Translations under genes and position numbers: made by a program
The notes under the pieces: model-generated
Databases searched by the model: none
Told to the model about the DNA's origin: nothing
Seen by the model: only the letters and a program-made list of their open reading frames with translations
Shown: piece by piece, positions 7,732-14,487 of the stretch
How the letters are laid out: every line of letters starts with the position of its first letter
How positions within the stretch are numbered: position 1 is the stretch's first letter
Source: Parolsenella sp958406235
GTDB taxonomy: Bacteria; Actinomycetota; Coriobacteriia; Coriobacteriales; Atopobiaceae
Length of the DNA: 19,980 bases
Direction: 5' to 3'
NCBI RefSeq assembly: GCF_039062465.1
Contig: NZ_JBCLNF010000015.1
Location: forward strand, 1 to 19,980

Positions 7732-7837
7732 GCCGGGTGCCCCTAATCCTCGACGGTTGAGAAGGTGCCCGCTAAGGCCACGTTACGATTCGAAAATCTT
7801 AACACGGCCGTCCCAGCCAAACCTTTTGGTTGAGCAT

Positions 7838-7865
7838 AGTTTACACCGACGCTCACCCCGTGTAA
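7838..7865 (-). promoter_or_regulatory. Candidate sigma70 promoter for the response regulator
   Basis: On the minus strand TTACAC (-35, 7865-7860) and TAAACT (-10, 7843-7838) are 16 bases apart, about 107 bases before the regulator start. This is a motif match by eye, with no supporting data. Confidence 0.4.
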
Positions 7866-7893
7866 TCGATTCGCAACGCTGCCTTTTGCGGTC

Positions 7894-8688
7894 CTATACG
7901 TCCTTGATATTGCCAAGAAACGCCTTGGTGCGCTCGTGCTGGGGATGATCGAAGACCTCCTCGGGCGTTCCCTGCTCCACGATGACGCCGCCGTCCATGA
8001 AGACGACGCGATCAGCGACGTCGCGCGCGAAGCCCATCTCGTGAGTGACGACAATCATCGTCATGCCCTCGCGGGCGAGGTCGCGCATGACGCCGAGAAC
8101 ATCGCGGACGAGCTCCGGGTCAAGGGCGCTCGTCGCCTCATCGAACAGCATTACGTGCGGGTTCATAGCAAGCGCGCGGGCAATGGCCACGCGCTGCTGC
8201 TGGCCACCGGACAGCTGGCTCGGCATGAAGTCGACGCGATCGGCGAGGCCCACCTTCGTGAGCTCCTCGACGGCGATACGCTCGGCCTCCTCAGCGGTAC
8301 GCTTAAGCACCTTCTGCTGGGCGAGCATGACGTTCTTCTTCACCGAGAGATGCGGGAAGAGGTTGAACTGCTGGAACACCATGCCGAGGTGAGTGCGTAC
8401 CTCGTTGATGTCCACATTCTTGCCGGTGATTTCGGTTCCCTCGACGGTGATGGTGCCGCTCGTTGGGGTCTCGAGCAGGTTGATGCAGCGCAGCATCGTG
8501 GACTTGCCCGAGCCCGAGGGGCCCAGCACCACGACGACCTCGCCGCGATGGACATCGAGGTCGATGCCCTTCAGGATGACGTTTTCCCCGTCATAGGTCT
8601 TATGCAGGTCGCGAATCTGGACGACTACCTCGTCCTTCTCGGCGGTCTTGGTCTCTTGGGCCTTCTCGGCCTGGGTCATATCAGCCAT
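7894..8688 (-). CDS. Polar amino-acid ABC importer, ATP-binding subunit (GlnQ/HisP type)
   Basis: This subunit powers the importer encoded by the two upstream genes. In 264 residues it shows Walker A GPSGSGKST (56-64), the Q-loop (VFQQFNLFPH), signature LSGGQQQR (159-166), Walker B with catalytic Glu (LFDEATSALDPE) and the H-loop His near 216 (VVTHEMGFAR). LFPHLSVKKN and the EEVFDHPQHERTKAFL tail are typical of the polar amino-acid subfamily. Residues 1-20 are an extra charged N-terminal tail. It begins nine bases after the permease stop, and AAAGGGA overlaps that stop codon as the ribosome binding site, indicating translational coupling. The substrate class comes from the family; glutamine itself is not proven. 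Confidence 0.95.
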   Translation of the reverse strand: MADMTQAEKAQETKTAEKDEVVVQIRDLHKTYDGENVILKGIDLDVHRGEVVVVLGPSGSGKSTMLRCINLLETPTSGTITVEGTEITGKNVDINEVRTHLGMVFQQFNLFPHLSVKKNVMLAQQKVLKRTAEEAERIAVEELTKVGLADRVDFMPSQLSGGQQQRVAIARALAMNPHVMLFDEATSALDPELVRDVLGVMRDLAREGMTMIVVTHEMGFARDVADRVVFMDGGVIVEQGTPEEVFDHPQHERTKAFLGNIKDV

Positions 8689-8697
8689 GGTGTCCCT

Positions 8698-10038
8698 TTA
8701 CGCGATGTGATCGCCGTCGATAACGCCGGCTTCCTTGAGGGTCTTCTTGCGACGCTTGCCGGCATCCGTTCCGAGCATGCGCGACTCAAGCATACTCACG
8801 ACGCGGGCGAGCGGGATCGTCACCACGAGATAGAAGAGGGCAGCGACGATATAGGGCGTGATCGAGCCGGTGGAAGCGACGATCGTCTTCGAGTACATGA
8901 CGACCTCCATGACGCCCACCGCGGCGAGCAGCGACGTGTCCTTGTAGAGCAGGATAAACTCGCTCGTCATCGTCGGGAGGACGTTGCGGAAGGTCTGGGG
9001 GATGATGACGTAGACCATCGTCTGGGTCGCAGTCATGCCAAGGGACCTCGCAGCCTCGTTCTGGCCCTTGCTAATAGACTGGATGCCAGCGCGGAAGATC
9101 TCGCACAGGTAGGCGGCGGAGTTCATCGCCAGAACGATGACGCCAAGCGGATAGCTCGGGACCTTGACGCCAGCAAGAGGCAAGCCAAAGAACGCGATGT
9201 ATATCTGCAGGAACGCCGGCGTGCCACGAATGATGTTCACGTAGAAGCCCGCGATCCCGCGCAGAACGCGCGAGTGGGAGATGCGCATCAGCGCCAGGAT
9301 GAAGCCGAAGGGAATCGCAAGCGGAAACGCCACGAGCACGATGGCGAGCGCCATGAGGAAGCCCTGGAAGACCGAGGGGATGCTCGAGACAAGGATGGGC
9401 GGGTTGAGGAAGAGGCGCAGGAACGTATTCTCGTTCCACTTTTTCACCCAGTCCTGCTGCTTAAGCCAGGTGGCGGCACCATCCCACATCGAGACGCCCG
9501 TGACCGTGATGGAAGGCACGTCAGAGAGCTCCTTGGTGGAGCCATCGGCGAGCTCATAGGAGACCTGGACTTGCTCTTCTCCACCGGCGGTGGGGAACTT
9601 CACCTTGTAGACCTCGAGGCGGATGTAGGAGCCGGCGGGCGCCGCCTCGTCAAGATCGAACGTAAGTGCCTGGCCATCGGCGGAGACCTCGACGGAAGGG
9701 CGCTCACGGTCCATGAGGTCAGCACCGGAGAGCAGCGTCACACGAGCGTCATCCGTTCCAAATGAGGTGCCCTCGGGCAGGGTCAGTGTGATGCTCTTGA
9801 CCTGCTCGGAGGAATCCGCCTGGCCCTCCCAAGTAATGCGCGTCTCGGAACCACCAAGGACGTCGCTCGAACCGCTCGCGTTGGGCTTGGCCGTGCACTT
9901 CGCGGTTTCGAGCGCGTAGGCGGGCGCGGGGGCAGCGAACGCGAAGGCGCACACAGTCACGATGGCCGCGAGCGCGACGATAAGCGAGCGCTTCGCGCCG
10001 GCGAGGTTCCTCTTGTCAGTGTTGTCGAACATGTTCAT
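8698..10038 (-). CDS. Polar amino-acid ABC importer permease with fused N-terminal secreted domain
   Basis: The C-terminal part (about 215-430 of 446) is a HisM/GlnP-type permease. It has several membrane helices, the RGTPAFLQIYIAFFGLP motif and the ATPase-coupling loop EAARSLGMTATQTMVYVIIPQ. Ahead of it lies a signal peptide (basic start, hydrophobic 18-36, cleavage-like AYA-LE near 42). A beta-rich domain of about 150 residues follows (SITLTLPEGTSFG, VEVSADGQALTFDL, VQVSYELADGS), which would sit outside the membrane. Ordinary family members lack it and I do not recognise its fold. The start is uncertain: ATGs at 10047, 10038 and 10032 are in frame; 10038 is chosen because GGATGG lies at suitable spacing. 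It is the middle gene of the operon: binding protein, permease, ATPase. Confidence 0.92.
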   Translation of the reverse strand: MNMFDNTDKRNLAGAKRSLIVALAAIVTVCAFAFAAPAPAYALETAKCTAKPNASGSSDVLGGSETRITWEGQADSSEQVKSITLTLPEGTSFGTDDARVTLLSGADLMDRERPSVEVSADGQALTFDLDEAAPAGSYIRLEVYKVKFPTAGGEEQVQVSYELADGSTKELSDVPSITVTGVSMWDGAATWLKQQDWVKKWNENTFLRLFLNPPILVSSIPSVFQGFLMALAIVLVAFPLAIPFGFILALMRISHSRVLRGIAGFYVNIIRGTPAFLQIYIAFFGLPLAGVKVPSYPLGVIVLAMNSAAYLCEIFRAGIQSISKGQNEAARSLGMTATQTMVYVIIPQTFRNVLPTMTSEFILLYKDTSLLAAVGVMEVVMYSKTIVASTGSITPYIVAALFYLVVTIPLARVVSMLESRMLGTDAGKRRKKTLKEAGVIDGDHIA

Positions 10039-10120
10039 CCGTTCCATCCAGCTGTCGCTTGCGGGCAACCCGCCGCCATACGCACGCGCGCAAAGCCGTG
10101 GATTGTCCGCAAACGGCAAA

Positions 10121-10150
10121 CGCCCCTCCGCCACGGCGGACGGAGGGGCG
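10121..10150 (-). promoter_or_regulatory. Intercistronic hairpin between binding-protein and permease genes
   Basis: Perfect 10-bp arms CGCCCCTCCG (10121-10130) and CGGAGGGGCG (10141-10150) lie 17 bases after the binding-protein stop codon. The following minus-strand sequence (TTTGCCGTTTG) is only weakly T-rich. Partial termination or protection of the upstream mRNA would give more binding protein than permease, as in many importers. That role is inferred. Confidence 0.6.
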
Positions 10151-10166
10151 CCGCAAAGCGATCTCG

Positions 10167-11000
10167 TTAGCCGAAGTACTTGTTCACGATGCTGTCAAGG
10201 GTGCCGTCATCGGTGATGGCAGCGAGAGCATCGTTGACGGCGTCGAGCAGAGCACCGTTGTCCTTGCTGACGGCGACGCCATACTCCTCGCCCGTGGCGA
10301 TCTCCTTGATGACCTGGGCATCGGTGTAGGACTCAGAAACCATCTTAGCGCCGACGGCCTTGTTGGTGATGACGGCGTTGGCCTGGCCAGCCTGCATCGC
10401 GGCAAAGGCATCCGTGGCATTGCCGTAGGGCTGGGTGGTGGCGTTGGGGAAGTTCTCCTGAGCATAGGACTCAGCCGTGGTGCCGGACTGGACGGCAATG
10501 GTAACGCCAGCCTGGTTGAGGGCATCGGCGAAAGTATCCGCCGTGATGTCAGCGTTGGCCTTCATGGCGACGACGGCGAGGTCATCGATGTAGTAGGAAT
10601 CGGAGAAGTCGACCTGCTCCTCGCGCGACGGATCGATCGTGATGCCAGAGATGCCGAGGTCAACCTGGCCACCAGCGGCAACAGCCGGGACGATGGCGTC
10701 AAACTGCAGGGTCTTCATCTCAAGCTCGAGGCCAAGCTTGTCAGCGAGTGCCTGGGCAAGGTCGATGTCGAGACCAACGTACTGGTCATTCTCGAGGTTC
10801 TCGAACGGCGGGAAGTCCGGCGAGGTGCCAACGGTGAGCTTGCCATCGGTGACGAGGCCAAGGCCGGCGTCGGCAGCAGCAGAGGAGGCGGCGGCAGTGG
10901 TGGCGGCGCTGCCCGAGCCACCGCAACCGACAAGACCCATCATGCCGGCAAAAAGACCAGCGGTGGCGACGAACTCACGCCTGCTCATGTTCTTCTTCAT
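10167..11000 (-). CDS. Amino-acid ABC importer substrate-binding lipoprotein (SBP family 3)
   Basis: This lipoprotein of 277 residues captures substrate outside the cell and delivers it to the permease encoded downstream. The N-terminus has a Tat-like SRREFV, a hydrophobic segment and the lipobox LVGC with the lipidated Cys at 26, followed by an Ala/Ser linker. The mature domain shows family 3 marks: GTSPDFPPFE, VGLDIDLAQALADKLG, GISGITIDPSREEQVDFSDSYY (binding Arg126) and QSGTTAESY. In the second lobe, where E. coli GlnH has an Asp that binds the ligand alpha-amino group (LHDT), this protein has Asn213 (ITNK), and the preceding Asp of the usual DAV motif is Asn208. The substrate may therefore be atypical. 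AAGGAAGGGG lies six bases before the ATG. Confidence 0.94.
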   Translation of the reverse strand: MKKNMSRREFVATAGLFAGMMGLVGCGGSGSAATTAAASSAAADAGLGLVTDGKLTVGTSPDFPPFENLENDQYVGLDIDLAQALADKLGLELEMKTLQFDAIVPAVAAGGQVDLGISGITIDPSREEQVDFSDSYYIDDLAVVAMKANADITADTFADALNQAGVTIAVQSGTTAESYAQENFPNATTQPYGNATDAFAAMQAGQANAVITNKAVGAKMVSESYTDAQVIKEIATGEEYGVAVSKDNGALLDAVNDALAAITDDGTLDSIVNKYFG

Positions 11001-11150
11001 GTAAATCCCCTTCCTTCGCGCCTAACGGCGCGGTTATTGACGCATGGATACGGGCGCAAAACCACCCGCGCCCGGAGGCGCCGTTCCCTGGAGCCCTTGC
11101 CCCGCCGCAAAGATGCAACCAACTAGTCACATGCTCGCGATTGGTTTCCC

Positions 11151-11177
11151 ATTGTAGTCATTCCAATGCATTACAAA
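11151..11177 (-). promoter_or_regulatory. Possible promoter of the amino-acid importer operon
   Basis: In the AT-rich patch, minus-strand TTTGTA (11177-11172) and TACAAT (11156-11151) are 15 bases apart, shorter than ideal. The -10 match is good and the -35 poor. It would give a leader of about 145 nt containing the two hairpins before the binding-protein gene. Confidence 0.3.
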
Positions 11178-11267
11178 CGCTAAATATTCTATTTCTTGCA
11201 TATTTCCAACAAGATACAAACTGTCCGTGTATTTTATGCGCCCGAATGGATATTTTCGAAGTGCCCT

Positions 11268-11312
11268 ATAACAAAAGCGGAACGCCACCCATCCCGCGAT
11301 GAGTGGCGTTCC
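11268..11312 (-). terminator. Intrinsic terminator of the glutamine synthetase homologue
   Basis: Ten-base perfect arms GGAACGCCAC and GTGGCGTTCC (11279-11288 and 11303-11312) are followed on the minus strand by GCTTTTGTTATAG. The hairpin plus T-rich tail lies 94 bases after the stop and separates this gene from the importer operon. Confidence 0.75.
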
Positions 11313-11405
11313 TGTCAATTCATCTCGGCGCAAGTTCGCACACGGATGCGAATGCCTGTGGCCTCACGCAAGCTCGCATGCAAGCCGCGCGGGCCCTCCT
11401 GTCCC

Positions 11406-12752
11406 TTAGAAGCCTCCGTAGTAGTGGCGAAGCTCCCAGTCGGTCACGGTCTGCGAGTACTCGGCCCACTCGCGACGCTTCTCCTCGAGGAGATAGTTGA
11501 AGATGTGGTCACCGAGTGCCTCGTGCACGAACTCGGAGTTCTCGAACTCATGGATGGCCTCGCCAAGGTCGCGAGGAAGGCGCGTGGCGCCGGACTCGGC
11601 AAGCTGGTCGAACGACACGGTCGACTCGGGCGGCAGAGGCAGCTCGTCGGCGATGCCCTTCATGCCGGCGGCAAGCGTCACGGCCATGATGAGGTAGGGA
11701 TTGCAGGTGGGATCCGGACCGCGGAGCTCGATGCGGCGGCTCAGCTCCTTACCCGGCTTATAGGTGGGAACGCGCACGAACGCGGAGCGGTTCTTCGAAC
11801 CCCAGGTGGCATAGCACGGAACCTCGCCGTTGGGGACGAGACGCTTGTAGGAGTTGACGGTGGGATTCGTGATGAGCGCGAACTCCGGAGCGTACTTCAG
11901 GATGCCCGCAGCGTAGTGCTGGGCCGTCTTCGAGAGGTGGTGGATCGAGCCCTCCCCCTTCGCCCAGAACAGGTTGTTGCCGTCATGATCGAACAGCGAC
12001 TGGTAGAGGAACATGGCCGAGCCGGGAACGCCCGAGAGCGGCTTGGGCATGAACGAGGCGAACAGGCCATGCGAGAACGCCGTCTGTTTGATGACGAGAC
12101 GAGCCGTCATGATGTTGTCGGCGCAGGTGATGGCCTCGGAGTAACGAAGCGACACGCCATTCTGCGACGGAGCCAGCGCATGATAGGAGTACTCGACCGG
12201 CACGGACATTTGCTCGAGGGCGAGGGTCAGGTCGCGACGGAGGTCGCGGGCGGAGTCCTCGGGCGTGAGGTCGAAATAGCCAGCGTTGTCGAGCGGGACC
12301 GGAACGGCAGAGCCGCTGGAGACCGTCGTGTCCTCCTTGAAGTAGAAGAACTGGATCTCAGGGCTGACGTTCATGACGTAGCCGGCCTTGTCCGCCTCGC
12401 GGAACTGACGCAGCAGGCAGGCGCGCGGATCGCCCAGGAAAGGCTCGCGCTGGGGAGTCTTGATGTCGCAGAAGATGCGGGCGACGCCGCTCTCGGACGG
12501 GCGCCACGGCAGGACCTGGAAGGTCGACGCATCCGGGAACGCCAGCATGTCGGACTCCTCGAGGGAGGAGAAGCCCTTCACCGCAGAGCCATCGAAGCCA
12601 ATGCCCTCCTCGAAGGCCTCCTCGAGGTCCTCGGGGGAGATGGCGAAAGACTTGAGGTTGCCGAGCACGTCAGTGAACCACAGACGCACGAAGCGAATGT
12701 CGCGCTCCTCGACGGAACGCAGTACGAAATCGATGTTCTGCTCGTTAGTCAT
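11406..12752 (-). CDS. glnA: Type I glutamine synthetase family protein with missing metal ligands
   Basis: The 448-residue protein aligns end to end with GSI-alpha glutamine synthetases such as that of B. subtilis. It retains the Asp50 loop (GFDGSAVKG, Asp54), FMPKPL, TNPTVNSYKRLVP with the flap Glu (Glu310), the NRSAFVR arginines and RIELRGPDP (Glu342). It has no NLY adenylylation site. Catalytic positions are eroded. The PEPEFF motif reads PEIQFF (Q134 for E131, E. coli numbering). HHEVAPGQHE reads YHALAPSQNG (A192 for E212, G199 for E220). GSGMH reads GSAMF (F248 for H269). All three n1 metal ligands and one n2 ligand are thus absent. Ordinary ATP-dependent glutamine synthesis is doubtful; a sensor, structural or altered ligase role is possible. 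The symbol reflects family only. GAGGT lies six bases before the ATG, and a terminator follows the gene. Confidence 0.9.
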   Translation of the reverse strand: MTNEQNIDFVLRSVEERDIRFVRLWFTDVLGNLKSFAISPEDLEEAFEEGIGFDGSAVKGFSSLEESDMLAFPDASTFQVLPWRPSESGVARIFCDIKTPQREPFLGDPRACLLRQFREADKAGYVMNVSPEIQFFYFKEDTTVSSGSAVPVPLDNAGYFDLTPEDSARDLRRDLTLALEQMSVPVEYSYHALAPSQNGVSLRYSEAITCADNIMTARLVIKQTAFSHGLFASFMPKPLSGVPGSAMFLYQSLFDHDGNNLFWAKGEGSIHHLSKTAQHYAAGILKYAPEFALITNPTVNSYKRLVPNGEVPCYATWGSKNRSAFVRVPTYKPGKELSRRIELRGPDPTCNPYLIMAVTLAAGMKGIADELPLPPESTVSFDQLAESGATRLPRDLGEAIHEFENSEFVHEALGDHIFNYLLEEKRREWAEYSQTVTDWELRHYYGGF

Positions 12753-12811
12753 CGAGCTACCTCGCAGACGGACGCAGGATTAGCAAGAATAGGACCGGCA
12801 AGGCTGAACCT

Positions 12812-12836
12812 AGTTGTGCCAGTGTACGCAACAACT
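12812..12836. promoter_or_regulatory. Dyad in the probable promoter of the glutamine synthetase homologue
   Basis: AGTTGT (12812-12817) and ACAACT (12831-12836) are perfect inverted arms over a 13-base spacer, with further partial symmetry inside (GTTGTGC / GCAACAAC). The position, 60-85 bases before the start and overlapping a possible promoter, fits an operator. It is not a clear match to the GlnR consensus. Confidence 0.3.
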
Positions 12837-12924
12837 TTCCCACAGGCGTGTTACGGAGCTGTTACCCTTACCGAACCTCCCCGACAATCGAATTTTGCCA
12901 TCGGCGAACGGTAGCATCATATCG

Positions 12925-12969
12925 GCGAGACGCCTTGACCGGGCACTTTGCCTGGTCAAGGCGTCTCGC
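12925..12969. repeat. 45-nt long inverted repeat (16-bp perfect stem, about 21 bp with wobble)
   Basis: GCGAGACGCCTTGACC (12925-12940) is the exact reverse complement of 12954-12969. The stem continues inward through one G-T pair and GGCA/TGCC to a CTT loop. No T-run follows on either strand within a few bases. It lies downstream of the FeoB-associated gene and upstream of the glutamine synthetase homologue, so it could act as a terminator for the former or be a dispersed repeat. Confidence 0.75.
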
Positions 12970-13081
12970 GGGGCGTAAGTCTGCCAACGCTGCAATCAGG
13001 CGACCGCTCGGCAGAGATGCGAGCTTGCCAGTACCACGAGCAGGCGTTCTCGCCCGAGGCACGGGCCCACCTACGCCACAG

Positions 13082-13300
13082 CTAGGCGCCCTTCTCCGCC
13101 TTGTAGCGCTCCGCTGCGGCGGCGGCACTCGCCATGAGCTTGGCACTCTCCTTGCAATGGCCGGTCTTGCCCGCATTGCACGAGCCGCCCGAGGCGCAGT
13201 CCGCGCACTCACCGCTCTTGGCCCCGCGAATCATGGAGCGAACGCACAGGGCGAAGACGGCAAGCACCACAAGGATGATGATCAGATCAACGGGACTCAT
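13082..13300 (-). CDS. FeoB-associated Cys-rich membrane protein
   Basis: This small protein (72 residues) starts MSPVDLIIILVVLAVFALCV, a single membrane helix. A basic stretch (RSMIRGAK) and a Cys cluster (ECADC...SCNAG...HCKE) follow, then an Ala/Lys-rich tail. This layout matches the FeoB-associated Cys-rich family, small proteins usually encoded beside the ferrous iron transporter genes feoA/feoB. Their exact role is unsettled; the Cys cluster suggests metal handling at the membrane. No feo gene is in the window, which is unusual. The start at 13300 is chosen over an upstream in-frame ATG (13354) because GAGAGGGG lies seven bases before it and the family begins just before the helix. Confidence 0.82.
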   Translation of the reverse strand: MSPVDLIIILVVLAVFALCVRSMIRGAKSGECADCASGGSCNAGKTGHCKESAKLMASAAAAAERYKAEKGA

Positions 13301-13707
13301 TTCGCATCCCCTCTCGTAGCTGGGGTTTTCGATGTCGTCGTCAGGCAAGACCAAGCCGAGCGTCAGCCGAGCAGGCTATGCGAGGCCAACTCGTCCGACA
13401 GCACGAGGCGCAGTACCGCGCCGTTCCGAGTCTCATCTCCACGCACGGCACCACCATACCGGAGCACATAAGTTTACTACTGTTAACTATAGGCATCGCA
13501 ACTACCTCGCGCAAGCAGCAATGGCCACGTAAGCAGGAATACCCCACGCGAACAAGGCGTCGGCCGAGCCGGCCCGGCGTTCCGCGGCAAGCTCTCCCCA
13601 GGTATTCCGTCAGGGCGATATACTGTAGAGACGCTGGCGCTATGCAGTTTTGCGCCCTCCTCACCCACGACCGCGGGAAGGCCCGCCGCACAGCCAAGGG
13701 GATGCTC
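13301..13707. other. Divergent intergenic region between FeoB-associated gene and ABC exporter
   Basis: These 407 bases separate divergent genes. A good minus-strand promoter candidate is at 13486-13514. On the plus strand a -10-like TATACT (13619-13624) lies 84 bases before the exporter ATPase but lacks a recognisable -35. A 42-codon Cys-rich minus-strand open frame (13341-13469) has no ribosome site and is treated under findings. AGCCGAGC is directly repeated near 13354-13372. Confidence 0.5.
13486..13514 (-). promoter_or_regulatory. Candidate sigma70 promoter for the FeoB-associated gene
   Basis: Minus-strand TTGCGC (-35, 13514-13509) and TATAGT (-10, 13491-13486) are exactly 17 bases apart, the best promoter-like pair in the window. 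Transcription would start near 13479, leaving a leader of about 180 nt before the gene at 13300. Confidence 0.5.
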
Positions 13708-14409
13708 ATGGCATACATCGAGTTCGACCACGTAGTGAAGGCATACGGGTCTGGCGCGACCGAGATTCACGCCCTTGACGAGGCGAGCTTCGCCGTCGAG
13801 AAGGGCGAGCTCGCCGTGATTCTCGGCGCTTCGGGCGCTGGCAAGACCACCGCCCTCAACATCCTGGGCGGCATGGACACCGCCACCTCGGGCCGCGTCG
13901 TGGTAGATGGCCGCGACATCACCCGCGCGAGCGAGAATGACCTCGTCGAGTATCGCCGCGCGGACGTGGGCTTCGTATTCCAGTTCTACAACCTCGTGCC
14001 CAACCTCACCGCCCTCGAGAACGTCGAGCTCGCAGCCCAGATTTGCCCGGATTCTCTCGACGCGCGCGAGACCCTGGAGAAGGTCGGCCTCGCCAACAGG
14101 CTCTCAAACTTCCCCGCCCAGCTCTCCGGCGGCGAGCAGCAGCGCGTCTCCATCGCGCGCGCCGTCGCCAAGAACCCGAAGCTTCTCCTCTGCGATGAGC
14201 CCACGGGCGCACTCGACTACGTGACCGGCAAGCAGATTCTCCAGTTGCTCCAGGACACCTGCCGCAAGGACGGCATCACCGTCGTCCTCATCACGCACAA
14301 CGCCGCCCTCGCCCCCATGGCAGACCGCCTCATTAGGTTCAAGAGCGGCAAGGTTATAGAGATGAGCGTCAACCCCTCCCCCACGCCGATCAGCCAGATC
14401 GAGTGGTAG
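13708..14409 (+). CDS. ABC transporter ATP-binding protein (MacB/LolD type)
   Basis: This is the ATPase partner of the large FtsX-like permease 78 bases downstream. Its 233 residues show Walker A GASGAGKTT (40-48), Q-loop FVFQFYNLVPNLTALENVELA, signature LSGGEQQR (139-146), Walker B with Glu (LLLCDEPTGALD) and H-loop His197 (LITHNAAL). FYNLVPNLTALENV and DEPTGALD are marks of the LolD/MacB/FtsE-like group, which usually drives mechanical work or export with FtsX-fold permeases rather than uptake. The start at 13708 is preferred over the ATG at 13702, since AAGGGG directly abuts the latter and is six bases from the former. Substrate is unknown. Confidence 0.95.
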   Translation: MAYIEFDHVVKAYGSGATEIHALDEASFAVEKGELAVILGASGAGKTTALNILGGMDTATSGRVVVDGRDITRASENDLVEYRRADVGFVFQFYNLVPNLTALENVELAAQICPDSLDARETLEKVGLANRLSNFPAQLSGGEQQRVSIARAVAKNPKLLLCDEPTGALDYVTGKQILQLLQDTCRKDGITVVLITHNAALAPMADRLIRFKSGKVIEMSVNPSPTPISQIEW

Positions 14410-14487
14410 CCGGGCCACGCCCCTCGCAAGGCAAACACCCCGCACGCAACTCGTAACGCCAACTCGCAAGCACGGAAAGAGAGGCCC

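Larger units (their letters stand above)
11001..11405. other. Intergenic region: importer operon leader and glutamine synthetase homologue terminator
   Basis: No gene is seen in these 405 bases. On the minus strand, 11001-11130 is a GC-rich leader with two hairpins: arms GGGCGC/GCGCCC at 11052-11073, and CGCGCC/GGCGCG with a TAAC loop at 11017-11032, immediately before the binding-protein ribosome site. Bases 11135-11275 are strikingly AT-rich for this genome and probably hold the operon promoter. The terminator of the preceding gene is at 11268-11312. I do not recognise a known riboswitch. Confidence 0.55.
12753..13081. other. Intergenic region upstream of the glutamine synthetase homologue
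   Basis: No gene is supported in these 329 bases. The part nearest the glutamine synthetase homologue should hold its promoter; minus-strand TTGTTG and TAGGTT, 16 apart, around 12831-12807 are a possible pair and overlap a dyad (12812-12836). A long inverted repeat is at 12925-12969. The remainder up to 13081 shows nothing recognisable. Confidence 0.5.

Noticed and set aside
7936..9765. Plus-strand open frame (609 codons) opposite the importer ATPase and permease
   Set aside because: It is antisense to two well-supported genes, has Asp/His/Arg-rich composition and shows no recognisable domain.
11001..11130. Importer leader as a glutamine or amino-acid riboswitch
   Set aside because: Two simple hairpins are present, but I can find no conserved core resembling known glutamine, glycine or lysine riboswitches.
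11196..12914. Plus-strand open frame (572 codons) opposite the glutamine synthetase homologue
   Set aside because: It is antisense to the GS homologue, spans its terminator, and has no ribosome site or known motif.
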